Below, piece after piece: positions 17,397 to 26,904 of a stretch of 64,000 bases of DNA. The stretch spans positions 806,001 through 870,000 of the forward strand of contig JAJGRE010000002.1 of NCBI GenBank assembly GCA_021083345.1, in the 5' to 3' direction. A model generated the notes under the pieces. It was not told the DNA's origin. It did not search any database and was given only the letters and a program-made list of their open reading frames with translations. This DNA comes from Calditrichales bacterium MX18-03 (lineage in GTDB: Bacteria; Bacillota; Clostridia; Lutisporales; Lutisporaceae). Made by a program: the position numbers and the translations under genes. Every line of letters starts with the position of its first letter. Positions within the stretch are counted from its first letter, which is position 1.

Positions 17397-18383
17397 TTAT
17401 TTTCCTTCGTTCAGAACGGCTGCCGCATTCAGCAAATCATGGACTTCGGCTATCTCTACCCCCTGATAATAGTGTCTGACGATGGCATCGTAAGCATACC
17501 CGTTTTTAGCCATCCCGTCAGCCCCGTACTGACTCATACCTATTCCGTGCCCATAACCGATGACGGTAAAAAGAATGGTGTTCTTATTGACCTGACAGTT
17601 GAAATTAGCTGAATTCAAACCCAGCTTGTTTCGGATATCCGTTCCTTTCAGCACTTTATTGCCTATTTTGATTTGTGTGATTCTTCCGCCTTCACTTCTC
17701 TCCAGCACCTTGATCTCGTTCTTAAGGTTTTTCCTGTTGATCTGTATTCCCGGCGTCAGCTCTTTCATGCTGCTGATAAAAGCCGTGATTTCCACTTCTT
17801 TTTTTGTGATGTACTTGGGCGAGTGTTCTTCAAACTGACTCATGACACTTCGCAGGTAAGGCACCTGGCTGCTCCATACCTCTTCGGAATTCTCGGTTTT
17901 GCCGCCGCTGGTGGAATGAAAAACGGCATCAATAGGCTTTCCGTCATATACAATGATCTGACCGGCTGTCTCCTGCACGGCCTGTTTCAGCTTATCCAGG
18001 TTTTTCCTCACTGTCTTTAGGTCCCGGTAAGCCTGGCAGTGGGTGGAATCCGTGCAGATGTCCGCACCGGGATGGACGCTGCAGCCCCTTCCTCCCATTT
18101 GGCGCATTCTGAGCAAGGTATAGGTCCGTGCTGCCAGCACCTGGGCTTTGAGGGCTTCTATATGGAAGTCCGCAGGCATTTCTCCGGCAACGACGCCCAA
18201 TATGTAGTCTTCCAGCGCCATATCCCTTGTTTCTCCTGCTTCGCAGTCATAAACCTGTATCCTAAGGTCATCATCCGTGTGTATATCCTTTGGGTACTCG
18301 TCCTTGCCGTGCCTGATGAAAACCAGCGGCAGAACGAACAAAAGCACGATAATGAACAGCAGTAAAGCCCCAACTCTTCTCAT
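17397..18383 (-). CDS. spoIID: Stage II sporulation protein SpoIID (peptidoglycan lytic transglycosylase)
   Basis: Cuts glycan strands during engulfment. The ATG at 18383 follows AAGGAGG; 328 residues. A membrane anchor (about 5-23) is followed by the SpoIID/LytB domain. The catalytic Glu68 lies in VVAGEMPADF, and the Cys/His set CSVHPGADICTD...HCQAY binds metal. The GYGHGIGMSQYGA signature is near residue 280. It sits between murA and spoIIQ as in Bacillus. Confidence 0.97.
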   Translation of the reverse strand: MRRVGALLLFIIVLLFVLPLVFIRHGKDEYPKDIHTDDDLRIQVYDCEAGETRDMALEDYILGVVAGEMPADFHIEALKAQVLAARTYTLLRMRQMGGRGCSVHPGADICTDSTHCQAYRDLKTVRKNLDKLKQAVQETAGQIIVYDGKPIDAVFHSTSGGKTENSEEVWSSQVPYLRSVMSQFEEHSPKYITKKEVEITAFISSMKELTPGIQINRKNLKNEIKVLERSEGGRITQIKIGNKVLKGTDIRNKLGLNSANFNCQVNKNTILFTVIGYGHGIGMSQYGADGMAKNGYAYDAIVRHYYQGVEIAEVHDLLNAAAVLNEGK

Positions 18384-18417
18384 GTAAGCCTCCTTCAATG
18401 ATGATGCGTTCATAATA

Positions 18418-18446
18418 TAAGTATTTTGAAGGGGCTATGAATATGT
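18418..18446 (-). promoter_or_regulatory. Possible sigma-E promoter of spoIID
   Basis: ACATATT, 14 nt, AATACTTA on the minus strand, against sigma-E KMATATT-N14-15-CATACAnT. The -35 fits well, the -10 only five of eight. Confidence 0.35.
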
Positions 18447-18486
18447 CTGTGAGTTTTTTCGATAAATTATTTCCCGGGAAAAGTCG

Positions 18487-18546
18487 AAAAAAGAGGATAA
18501 AGAAGAAAGTGCTGCTTTGTACACTTTCTTCTTTATCCTCTTTTTT
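18487..18546 (-). terminator. Perfect 25-bp hairpin terminator after murA
   Basis: Two exact complementary arms (18487-18511 and 18522-18546) around a 10-nt loop. Each arm ends in a six-base A or T run, so it would stop transcription in either direction. It lies 8 bp past the murA stop. Confidence 0.93.
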
Positions 18547-18553
18547 TCTGCTG

Positions 18554-19810
18554 CTATTCCTCTATTCTTTTTATGGGTGCACCCAGCTTTTGCAGCTTTT
18601 TTTCGATCGTGATATAACCGCGGTCTATGTGGTAGACATCAGATATTTCCGTTGCCCCCTCCGCGCACAAGCCGGCAATGGCAAGCGCGGCACCAGCCCT
18701 GAGGTCGGTTGCTTTGACCCTTGCGCCGCTCAGCTTTTCACAGCCTTCTATGATGGCGCTCCTGCCGTCCACTTTGATTTTTGCGCCCATCAGCTTCAAC
18801 TCGTTGATATGCATGAACCGGTTTTCAAACACGGTCTCCGTTGCAATGCTGGTACCCTTCGCCACACACATGGCCGTCATCATTTGGGACTGCATATCTG
18901 TCGGGAAACCGGGGTACGGCATTGTTTTGATGTCAATCGGATTCAGGCGCTCGTTTGCCCTTACCCGAATCGATTTTTCGCTTTCGGTTATCTCCGCTCC
19001 CATCTCCTTCAGCTTGGCCGTTACCGGCTTCAAGTGCTCCGGAACAACGCTTTGCAGCGTGACATCCCCACCGGTGGCAGCGGCTGCAATCATAAACGTG
19101 CCGGCCTCTATACGGTCAGGTATGGCCGTATGGGTGGTTCCCTTCAGCGCTTTTACTCCTTCGATCCGGATGGTGTCGGTACCTGCACCTTTCACATTTC
19201 CTCCCATTTTATTGAGGAAGCTTGCCAAATCTACAATTTCGGGTTCTTCAGCAGCATTCTCTATAACGGTCAGTCCCTCTGCCAGGCAAGCAGCCATCAT
19301 GATGTTCTCTGTGGCACCCACGCTGGGGAAGTCCAGATAAACACTGTCACCCTTCAGTCTTTCGGCATACGCCTCTATATAGCCGTGGCCCAGGGTTATA
19401 TTGGCCCCCATGGTGGAAAAGCCTTTCAAATGCAGGTCAATAGGCCTTGTACCGATGGCACAGCCGCCGGGCAGGGATATTCTGACTTTTCCTACACGTG
19501 CCAGCATGGGTCCCATGATCAGGAAAGAGGCACGCATTTTTCTGATCAGTTCATAGGTCGCTTCATAATCCGTTATGCTTTCTGCTTGAATGATCAGCTG
19601 GTTTTGCCCTTCCCGCACTGCGTGAGCTCCAGTGGACCGAACCACTGCCTCCATGACCTCCACATCATCCAGAGCAGGGACATCCTTCAGTGTGCACTTT
19701 TCTTCCGTCAATAAAGCAGCTGCAATGATTGGTAAAATGGCATTCTTGGCGCAGCTGATTTCAACCGTTCCGTTCAAAATACACCGGTCTTCAATCATTA
19801 ATTTTGTCAA
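18554..19810 (-). CDS. murA: UDP-N-acetylglucosamine 1-carboxyvinyltransferase MurA
   Basis: First committed step of peptidoglycan precursor synthesis, in the cytoplasm. 418 residues. Lys22 in SCAKNAILP and the catalytic Cys117 in LPGGCAIGTRP are present, so it should be fosfomycin sensitive. The location ywmB-murA-spoIID corresponds to the essential Bacillus murAA copy. Confidence 0.96.
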   Translation of the reverse strand: MTKLMIEDRCILNGTVEISCAKNAILPIIAAALLTEEKCTLKDVPALDDVEVMEAVVRSTGAHAVREGQNQLIIQAESITDYEATYELIRKMRASFLIMGPMLARVGKVRISLPGGCAIGTRPIDLHLKGFSTMGANITLGHGYIEAYAERLKGDSVYLDFPSVGATENIMMAACLAEGLTVIENAAEEPEIVDLASFLNKMGGNVKGAGTDTIRIEGVKALKGTTHTAIPDRIEAGTFMIAAAATGGDVTLQSVVPEHLKPVTAKLKEMGAEITESEKSIRVRANERLNPIDIKTMPYPGFPTDMQSQMMTAMCVAKGTSIATETVFENRFMHINELKLMGAKIKVDGRSAIIEGCEKLSGARVKATDLRAGAALAIAGLCAEGATEISDVYHIDRGYITIEKKLQKLGAPIKRIEE

Positions 19811-19919
19811 TTCTCATCCTCCTAAGCACACATACACTGATTAAGGCAATGTGATGGAGTATGGCTTCGAAGCAACACCCAACCTTTAGCCTATAGCCCA
19901 TAATCCCTGTCCCCATATA

Positions 19920-20669
19920 TCAATATTCGATGGGAATAAGCGGTGTGCCTATCCAAATGTAAGTTTTGTCATCATAGGCGCTATATCTTAGTGCAACCTG
20001 CAGGTTGACCTTTTTCTCGTTGGCCAGTATGTAATCATCCAGTTGACTGCTGAAAGCAGATATGCTGCTCATCTCCTCATTTTCGATCCCTTCCACCCTT
20101 TTGGCCTTTACGGCATTCAAAGCTGTCCTCGTCTTTCTGCCCATTTCCTTATCTTCAAGCTTTCCATCGTAAGTACCGATGATGCAGCGGCTATACCTGA
20201 GCGTCCCCAGCGTTTCCCTGAATATCCCGTCCAGCTTCTTCTTTTCCGCCTCCAGCTCATGATAGCTCCTATCTATGGTAACGTCTATAATGATGTAGCT
20301 TTCTGCTGCCAGTCCTTTATTGACGGATTCAATTGCAATGCAATACGTTTTGTTTCCCTCTGACACATAGGCGGTTTCTTTATTAAATTGTTCATCCGTC
20401 TCAGCGGTTCTTTGCAGTACTGCCCGCTGGTATCCCAGCTTTTCAATATAGGCATCCATTTGCAGTTGGATCTCCCTCATGTCCATAAAACGGTTGTTCA
20501 TTTTGCCCCAACAGTTGATGGTGCTTTCAATGACCTCTGCCCTGCAGTTCTCGAAGGATTCAACCAACACATTCTCTTCCGGCATTTTGACCGGATAGTC
20601 GGCGGCAGCGCCCACACTGCCTGTGGCAATCATAATAACGAATAACAATAATAATAGCTTTTTCAGCAT
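19920..20669 (-). CDS. ywmB: YwmB family secreted protein (DUF1779, TATA-box-binding-like fold)
   Basis: 249 residues with an N-terminal signal peptide (MLKKLLLLLFVIMIATGSVGAAA). Recognised mainly by position upstream of murA-spoIID and by the overall pattern of the YwmB family (a conserved central CxxGxYDGKL-like stretch and a C-terminal YxxxDKTYIWIGTPLI). The family's function is unknown; the product should be exported or membrane-anchored. Spacing to murA is 109 bp, in which no clear signal is visible. Confidence 0.75.
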   Translation of the reverse strand: MLKKLLLLLFVIMIATGSVGAAADYPVKMPEENVLVESFENCRAEVIESTINCWGKMNNRFMDMREIQLQMDAYIEKLGYQRAVLQRTAETDEQFNKETAYVSEGNKTYCIAIESVNKGLAAESYIIIDVTIDRSYHELEAEKKKLDGIFRETLGTLRYSRCIIGTYDGKLEDKEMGRKTRTALNAVKAKRVEGIENEEMSSISAFSSQLDDYILANEKKVNLQVALRYSAYDDKTYIWIGTPLIPIEY

Positions 20670-20742
20670 TACGGCACCTCCTGATTTCTATCACTGTTTT
20701 CTTTCGTTAAAATTATTGCCTCAGCCAGAGAATAATATTCAA

Positions 20743-20779
20743 AAAAAAATCGGACAGGCTAATCCTGTCCGATTTTTTT
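20743..20779 (-). terminator. Terminator after ctfB
   Basis: Sixteen-base-pair perfect stem built around TCGGACAGG/CCTGTCCGA with an A run on one side and a T run on the other, 16 bp past the ctfB stop; works in both directions. Confidence 0.92.
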
Positions 20780-20795
20780 ACTCTATGATAAATGA

Positions 20796-21470
20796 TTATA
20801 CGTTCATGACCTTCAGGTTTTCAGAAACAATCAGCTCCGCTTCGGTAGCCGCTATAACCTCTTCAACGGTTGTCTCCGGTGCCAGTTCTGTCAGCACCAG
20901 GCCTTTCGGCGTCACTTCGATGACTGCCATATCCGTCACGATCAGATCCACTTCGCCCTCTGCCGTCAGAGGCAATGTGCATTTTTTCAATATTTTGTGC
21001 TCGCCCTTTGCCGTATGCTCCATGGCGATGACGACCTTTTTGGCACCGGCTACCAGATCCATGGCACCGCCCATTCCAGGCACCAGCTTTCCTGGGATCA
21101 TCCAGTTGGCCAGATTGCCATGCTGATCCACCTGCAGGGCACCCAAAACAGTCATGTCCAGATGTCCACCCCTGATGATGGTAAAGGACATGGCACTGTC
21201 AAAATAAGCTGAACCCAGTACATGACTTGCCGGCTGCCCGCCTGCATTAACGCAATCCTTGTCTTCTTCTCCGGGCTTTGGCGTCGGTCCCAGTCCGATA
21301 AAGCCGTTTTCAGACTGCAGCATTATGTCAATCCCTTCCGGAATATAGTTGGCTACCAGCGTCGGCATGCCGATGCCCAGGTTGACCAGATCGCCGTCCT
21401 TCAGTTCCTGTGCAACCCGCTTCACGATGATTTCTCTTTTTTTATCTTTATCTTGTATCACCGCATTCAC
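20796..21470 (-). CDS. ctfB: Acetoacetate/butyrate-type CoA transferase, subunit B
   Basis: 224 residues of the family I CoA-transferase beta type, with GDLVNLGIGMPTLVANY near residue 30 and the catalytic-Glu motif SENGFIGLG near residue 55. Partner of the next upstream gene. In lysine fermenters this heterodimer moves CoA between acetoacetyl-CoA and butyrate or acetate; the kce and kal genes of that pathway lie 16 kb away. Substrate preference (acetoacetate versus other acids) is inferred. A strong terminator follows. Confidence 0.88.
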   Translation of the reverse strand: MNAVIQDKDKKREIIVKRVAQELKDGDLVNLGIGMPTLVANYIPEGIDIMLQSENGFIGLGPTPKPGEEDKDCVNAGGQPASHVLGSAYFDSAMSFTIIRGGHLDMTVLGALQVDQHGNLANWMIPGKLVPGMGGAMDLVAGAKKVVIAMEHTAKGEHKILKKCTLPLTAEGEVDLIVTDMAVIEVTPKGLVLTELAPETTVEEVIAATEAELIVSENLKVMNV

Positions 21471-21523
21471 TCCTTACTCTCTATCTTTTCCCCATATTCA
21501 CCACGGTGGCTTTGTGGTGTTCT

Positions 21524-22171
21524 CTATTGTGCTATGATGTCTACAAAAATGGATGGTGTCATCACATCTGTAGCATCCAGCTCTCCGACTTCTACAAGCT
21601 TCTCGGCTTCCACGATGACCAGGTCTGCTGCGGTTGCCATGATGGGATTGAAGTTCCGGGTTGCCTTCTTATAATACACATTCCCTTTCTTGTCGACAAT
21701 GCTGCCGAAAAGAAGAGCTACATCCGCTTTCAGCGGCAGCTCCAGCAGGTACTCCTTGCCATCAACCGTTATCTTCTGTTTTCCTTCCTCCACAACGGTA
21801 CCGATGCCCGTATGGGTCAGAATGCCGCCCAATCCGGCTCCGGCCGCCCTGACTCTTTCTGCAAGGGTTCCCTGCGGTACGAGATCCGCCTCCAGTTCAC
21901 CGGCATTGATCTGCTTACCGGTTTCGGGGTTGGTTCCCACATGGGATACGATGGCCTTTTTGATGACCCGATTGGTGATCCATTTCCCAACGCCTTTGCC
22001 GGGAGAAGCCGTATCATTGCAGATCAGGGTCAGGTCCTTGATCCCCTTTGCAACAACGGCATCGATCAGCCTTTCCGGAGAGCCGGTGCCCATAAAACCG
22101 CCGACAGCAACAACCATGCCGTCTTTTATGTATTCCACCGCTTCCTCAATGGTCTTGATCTTGTTTTTCAC
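21524..22171 (-). CDS. ctfA: Acetoacetate/butyrate-type CoA transferase, subunit A
   Basis: 215 residues from a GTG at 22171, chosen because TTGGAGG lies 7 nt upstream. Family I CoA-transferase alpha type: DGMVVAVGGFMGTGSPERLIDAV near residue 20, NPETGKQINAGELEADLVPQGTLAER near 95. It is 53 bp upstream of ctfB, and together they make one enzyme. The pair is inserted between wecB and ywmB, a spot without fermentation genes in Bacillus. Confidence 0.9.
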   Translation of the reverse strand: MKNKIKTIEEAVEYIKDGMVVAVGGFMGTGSPERLIDAVVAKGIKDLTLICNDTASPGKGVGKWITNRVIKKAIVSHVGTNPETGKQINAGELEADLVPQGTLAERVRAAGAGLGGILTHTGIGTVVEEGKQKITVDGKEYLLELPLKADVALLFGSIVDKKGNVYYKKATRNFNPIMATAADLVIVEAEKLVEVGELDATDVMTPSIFVDIIAQ

Positions 22172-22256
22172 AACTCCACCTCCAAAAAAAATAATGGTTG
22201 AATTACTGCAGTGACCTCTACGGCAAAGGCCACAAATTGCATAATGTACCATTATC

Positions 22257-22286
22257 ATTATAATACACCGCTCCTGCTCTCGGCAA
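22257..22286 (-). promoter_or_regulatory. Possible promoter of ctfAB
   Basis: TTGCCG, 18 nt, TATAAT on the minus strand in the short gap after wecB. Confidence 0.4.
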
Positions 22287-22294
22287 TGCGCAGT

Positions 22295-23446
22295 TTACTT
22301 GTTCTCCGGCTTAAAATCCTGCGGCCTTTCCTGAATCCTGCCAAAATGATAAAGCAAGCTCTGAATGATCCGCTCCGATGCCCTCCCATCTCCATAGGGG
22401 TTCACGGCATTGGCCATCTTCTGATACTCGCTCCGGTCCCGCAGCAGCAGCTCCGTCAGCTGCGTAATATCCTTTTCATCCGTTCCGGCCAGCTTCAAGG
22501 TTCCGAATTCAATGGCTTCCGGCCTTTCGGTCTCGCGCCGCAGCACCAGCACCGGTTTTCCCAGAGAAGGCGCCTCCTCCTGCATGCCGCCGGAGTCCGT
22601 CAGCACCAGGTAGCTTCGTGCCATCAAATTGTGCATTTCATCCGCATCCAGCGGGTCCAAAAGATGAACCCTGGCTTGGCCACCCAGGATTTCATGGGCT
22701 GTCTCCCGGACAGCGGGATTCCTGTGAACGGCATAAACGATTTCTACATCTTCAAACCCTTGTGCAACGGTCTTCAGTGCATTGCAGATGTTTCGCAGCG
22801 GTTCACCCAGGTTCTCCCTGCGGTGAGCCGTCACCATGATGATGCGCTTGCTGTAGTCCAGGCGCTTCAATGCCTCACTGTAAAAGGCAAAATCCGGCCT
22901 TACTGTGGTTTTCAAGGCATCAATGGCTGTATTTCCTGTTACATAGATCGCTTCTTCCCCAACGCCTTCCTTGAGCAAGTTGTCCTTTGAATTGGAAGTC
23001 GGGGCAAAATGCAGATCGGCTATGGCGCCTGTCAGCTTCCTGTTCATTTCCTCCGGGAAAGGGAAATACTTGTTGAAGGTCCGGAGCCCTGCTTCCACAT
23101 GCCCAACCTGAACCTTATTGTAAAACGCTGCCAGTGATCCCACAAAAGTTGTTGTGGTGTCCCCATGCACCAGGATGATATCCGGCGCCGCTTCCCGGAT
23201 GACCCGTTCAAGTCCTGACAAAGCATTGGTCGTAATGTCCGTCAGCGTCTGACGCTCCTGCATGATGTTCAGGTCATAATCCGGCTTGATGGAAAAAATT
23301 CGCAGCACCTGATCCAGCATTTCACGGTGCTGTGCTGTAACGCACACCCTGGCGTCAAAGCGGGGATCCGCTGACAATGTGTTGACTAGCGGCGCCATCT
23401 TTATTGCTTCCGGTCTTGTTCCGAAGATTGAAAGAACCTTGATCAT
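22295..23446 (-). CDS. wecB: UDP-N-acetylglucosamine 2-epimerase (non-hydrolysing)
   Basis: Interconverts UDP-GlcNAc and UDP-ManNAc for teichoic-acid or other surface glycan synthesis. ATG 23446 has AAAGGAG 8 nt upstream; 383 residues. Diagnostic motifs are IFGTRPEAIKMAPLV at the start, VHGDTTT near 95, HVEAGLRT near 115, and LTDSGGMQEEAPSLGKPVLVLR near 285. It follows tagO in the same direction. Bacillus calls it mnaA. Confidence 0.96.
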   Translation of the reverse strand: MIKVLSIFGTRPEAIKMAPLVNTLSADPRFDARVCVTAQHREMLDQVLRIFSIKPDYDLNIMQERQTLTDITTNALSGLERVIREAAPDIILVHGDTTTTFVGSLAAFYNKVQVGHVEAGLRTFNKYFPFPEEMNRKLTGAIADLHFAPTSNSKDNLLKEGVGEEAIYVTGNTAIDALKTTVRPDFAFYSEALKRLDYSKRIIMVTAHRRENLGEPLRNICNALKTVAQGFEDVEIVYAVHRNPAVRETAHEILGGQARVHLLDPLDADEMHNLMARSYLVLTDSGGMQEEAPSLGKPVLVLRRETERPEAIEFGTLKLAGTDEKDITQLTELLLRDRSEYQKMANAVNPYGDGRASERIIQSLLYHFGRIQERPQDFKPENK

Positions 23447-23530
23447 GTGTTTCTCTCCTTTTACTAATGATAACAAAGGAAAGGTGAGTCATATGATTTC
23501 GGCATATGCTCACCATTTAATCTCATCTTC

Positions 23531-24595
23531 TCATGCGTCGATCTTGTTGCTACTCTCCCCTGTTTCTACCAAACCCAAGTATTTTGCCCCCATAGAGACC
23601 AAGAGAAAAACCGCGAATACCAGAATGAATGCCACCTTCACCGTCACTTCCACCAAGGCCACGGCGCTGAACCCCAATACGGCGCTGATGCTGTACAAGG
23701 TAAGTACTGCCTGCCGATGGCTCAAACCTGCATCCAGGAGCCTGTGATGCAAATGGCCCTTATCCGGTGCCATCATGGACTTGCCGCTCAGGAACCGCCG
23801 GATCATGGCGCAAAGCGTATCGAATATCGGCAGACCGATTGCAAATATCGGCACCAGAATGGATAGTGCCGCAGCACTCTTCAAAACACCCATGACGGAA
23901 ATGGTGGAAAGCATGTAGCCCAGAAACAGAGATCCCGTATCACCCATAAATATTTTCGCCGGATTGAAGTTGTATGGCAAGAAACCGATGGTGGCTCCAG
24001 CCAGCATCATGGCCAGCATCGCGATAAATGCCGCCTCCGGATGCGCCATATTGAACGCCACGACGAAAAGCGTGATGGAAGAAATCGTTGAGACGCCTGC
24101 TGCCAGTCCGTCCAAACCGTCAATCAGATTGATGGCGTTGGTCACGCCCACAATCCAGACCAGTGTCAGTGGATATGCCCATATCCCCAGGTTGAAGTAA
24201 GGAACATTCTGAAACATGAAATTCAGCGGGTTTGACAGGAAGTCGATACGAACACCGCCATTTATTGCCACAACTGCTGCCGCCATCTGCACGGCAAATT
24301 TGAATTTTGCCGAAAGCGGCTTGATGTCGTCGAAAAAGCCTAATATGATAATCATCGTCGCACCGATCAATACACCTGTCATTCTGGGCGTCAAATTCCC
24401 CAAATAAAGAATCCCCGCCATGAATCCCAGGTAGATCGCAAGTCCGCCCAATCGTGGCGTCGGTACCTTGTGAACCCTTCTTTCGTCCTTCGGTACATCC
24501 ATAGCACCCACATATACTGCCAGTCTCCTCACCAGGGGTGTAACAAGGTAAGATACTGTAACGGCAATCAGGAATGCTATAAGGTATTTCATCAT
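23531..24595 (-). CDS. tagO: Undecaprenyl-phosphate N-acetylglucosaminyl 1-phosphate transferase (TagO/WecA type)
   Basis: Polytopic membrane enzyme of 354 residues that starts lipid-linked glycan assembly. About ten hydrophobic segments are visible. Family motifs are GFFDDIKPL near 90, NAINLIDGLDGLAAG near 155, IFMGDTGSLFLGY near 215 and the HLHHRLLDAG loop near 285. It has its own good promoter. The partner wecB follows 85 bp later. It could feed wall teichoic acid or another surface polymer. Confidence 0.95.
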   Translation of the reverse strand: MMKYLIAFLIAVTVSYLVTPLVRRLAVYVGAMDVPKDERRVHKVPTPRLGGLAIYLGFMAGILYLGNLTPRMTGVLIGATMIIILGFFDDIKPLSAKFKFAVQMAAAVVAINGGVRIDFLSNPLNFMFQNVPYFNLGIWAYPLTLVWIVGVTNAINLIDGLDGLAAGVSTISSITLFVVAFNMAHPEAAFIAMLAMMLAGATIGFLPYNFNPAKIFMGDTGSLFLGYMLSTISVMGVLKSAAALSILVPIFAIGLPIFDTLCAMIRRFLSGKSMMAPDKGHLHHRLLDAGLSHRQAVLTLYSISAVLGFSAVALVEVTVKVAFILVFAVFLLVSMGAKYLGLVETGESSNKIDA

Positions 24596-24660
24596 TATTC
24601 TATCACTCCTATAGCTAAAAGCCTCTTATCCCTATGAAATTTTTGTTATTCCAAATTATA

Positions 24661-24689
24661 ATTTTACAGCATCACGAGGACAATGTCAA
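24661..24689 (-). promoter_or_regulatory. Sigma-A promoter of tagO-wecB
   Basis: TTGACA, 17 nt, TAAAAT on the minus strand, 66 bp before tagO. The remainder of 24690-24835 shows nothing recognisable. Confidence 0.8.
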
Positions 24690-24835
24690 ACCTGGTTTGT
24701 TGGTTCCGATGCTAAAAGCTTTGGCAGTTTTATTTTCTCCACAATTCACAAGTTGATTCATATGATCCGGGCTTCAATTCCATAAATAATCTCAAAAGTA
24801 AAAATCTACTAAATTCCAAACGGTGAACTACCGCT

Positions 24836-25276
24836 TCATTCCATTTTTTCAACCTCAATACCGGATTCGGCAAGCATCTCAAGAGACAATGCATCATTGT
24901 AGTCTTCCCTCAAAACGATCCGCCTGATGCCGGCATTGATGATCATCTTGGTGCAAAGGATGCACGGCGACAAAGTGGTATAAAGGGTGCCGCCTTCTAC
25001 GGCAACCCCGAAGACAGCTGCCTGGATCACGGCATTCTGCTCGGCATGCAGTCCCCTGCAAAGCTCATGCCGCTGGCCGGAGGGTACGTTCAGGCGTTCC
25101 CGCAGGCATCCGGCTGCACCGCAGTGCTGTATCCCCTTTGGCGCACCGTTATAGCCGGTGGACAGGATCCTGTTATCCTTTATGATAACCGCTCCGACCT
25201 TCCTTCTCAAGCAGGTCGAACGGCTCTTGACCACTTCAGCGATCTCCATAAAATAATCATCCCAACTTGGACGCAT
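24836..25276 (-). CDS. comEB: dCMP deaminase / ComEB family
   Basis: Zinc-dependent cytidylate deaminase of 146 residues that makes dUMP for thymidylate synthesis. The zinc site is HAEQNAV near residue 70 with [10 protein letters not shown] near residue 102. An inserted Cys/His loop ([10 protein letters not shown]) is typical of the dCMP deaminase branch. It follows upp by 48 bp; the gap holds a GC-rich hairpin and the Shine-Dalgarno GGGGAGGTGA. Confidence 0.93.
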   Translation of the reverse strand: MRPSWDDYFMEIAEVVKSRSTCLRRKVGAVIIKDNRILSTGYNGAPKGIQHCGAAGCLRERLNVPSGQRHELCRGLHAEQNAVIQAAVFGVAVEGGTLYTTLSPCILCTKMIINAGIRRIVLREDYNDALSLEMLAESGIEVEKME

Positions 25277-25324
25277 GCTTCCGTCACCTCCCCTGGCCCC
25301 TGGCCTCTAGCCAGGGTTCCGTGC

Positions 25325-25966
<642 letters not shown>

Positions 25967-25978
25967 TCATCCTCCAGA

Positions 25979-26431
25979 TCATTTATAATATTTTTCTTCG
26001 ATTTTCTTTATTTTCTCTACTCTTCTGCCATGTCTCCCACCCAGGAATTCGCTGGCCAGCCAGATATCCACTATCATTTTTGCAAGCTCAACGCCGATTA
26101 CCCGCTCTCCCAATGCCAGTACGTTGGCATCATTATGCTCCCTGGAGGCTTTTGCCGAAAAGCAGTCTCCGCACACCGCGGCTCGAATGCCGGGCACTTT
26201 GTTGGCGGATATGGATATACCAATCCCGGTCCCGCAGAATAAAATGCCTCTATCATATTGTCCGGCTGCTACAGCTTCTCCCACCGCTTGTCCCATATCC
26301 GGGTAGTCACAGGCTTCGTCGATCTGACAGCCCAGGTCGGCAATCTCCAGACCTTCCTTCTGCTCCAGGTATTTCTTGATCTCACACTTCAGCAAAACCC
26401 CGCCATGGTCGTTTCCCAAAACAATCCGCAT
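25979..26431 (-). CDS. rpiB: Ribose 5-phosphate isomerase B
   Basis: Pentose-phosphate isomerase of about 150 residues. MRIVLGNDHGGVLLKCEIKKYL at the start, catalytic-region GILFCGTGIGISISANKVPGIRAA near 65-88, and SREHNDANVLALGERVIG near 97. Two adjacent ATGs exist; the second (26431) is 7 nt from AGGAG and the first overlaps the ywlE stop as ATGA, so translation is coupled either way. Confidence 0.95.
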   Translation of the reverse strand: MRIVLGNDHGGVLLKCEIKKYLEQKEGLEIADLGCQIDEACDYPDMGQAVGEAVAAGQYDRGILFCGTGIGISISANKVPGIRAAVCGDCFSAKASREHNDANVLALGERVIGVELAKMIVDIWLASEFLGGRHGRRVEKIKKIEEKYYK

Positions 26432-26904
26432 CATTGTTCTCCTTTCATCAGCTTCAGCTTGGCGATAAGGCGTTCCAGACACCGCAAAATGGCATCCCTG
26501 CACGCTGCATAGGTCTCCAGGTCTCCGCCGAAAGGATCCTCGATATCGCTGCCGGGTCCGTTATCGCTGTATTCTTTCAAAGTATAGATCTTATCCCATA
26601 CATCCGGCTTCATCCGAATGAGATACTGCTTGTGGGAAGCCGTCATTGTCAGGATCAGATCCGCTTCCTCCAGCATTTCTGCCGTTACCATTCTGGAGGC
26701 ATGGCAGGTCAGATCGACACCGATTTCCTCCAAAGCCTTAATGGCATTGTGGGAAGCGGGCGCTTCGGCGGGGGCGGAGGTTCCGGCGGACTGCACCTGG
26801 TACAGTTCCGTCCATCCTTCCTTTTCAAGCAAATGCTTGAAAAGCGCTTCCGCCATACTGCTTCTGCACGTATTTCCTGTACAAACGAATAGTATTGTTT
26901 TCAT
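26431..26904 (-). CDS. ywlE: Low-molecular-weight protein arginine/tyrosine phosphatase YwlE
   Basis: 157-residue LMW phosphatase with the P-loop FVCTGNTCRSSMAEAL (nucleophile Cys8, Arg14) and the acid EDPFGG near residue 120. Thr12 in the loop corresponds to the threonine that gives Bacillus YwlE its phosphoarginine preference, so arginine phosphatase activity is likely; this is inference from one residue. Overlaps sua5 and rpiB by a few bases on each side. Confidence 0.92.
   Translation of the reverse strand: MKTILFVCTGNTCRSSMAEALFKHLLEKEGWTELYQVQSAGTSAPAEAPASHNAIKALEEIGVDLTCHASRMVTAEMLEEADLILTMTASHKQYLIRMKPDVWDKIYTLKEYSDNGPGSDIEDPFGGDLETYAACRDAILRCLERLIAKLKLMKGEQ

Noticed and set aside
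18437-19714. 425-codon open frame on the plus strand opposite murA
   Set aside because: It is antisense to a clearly functional murA, has no family motif and is rich in Cys, His and Gln as expected for a shadow frame.
25287-25320. GC-rich hairpin (CCCTGGC/GCCAGGG) between upp and comEB
   Set aside because: No T tract follows, so it is not an intrinsic terminator, and no known leader motif is recognised.
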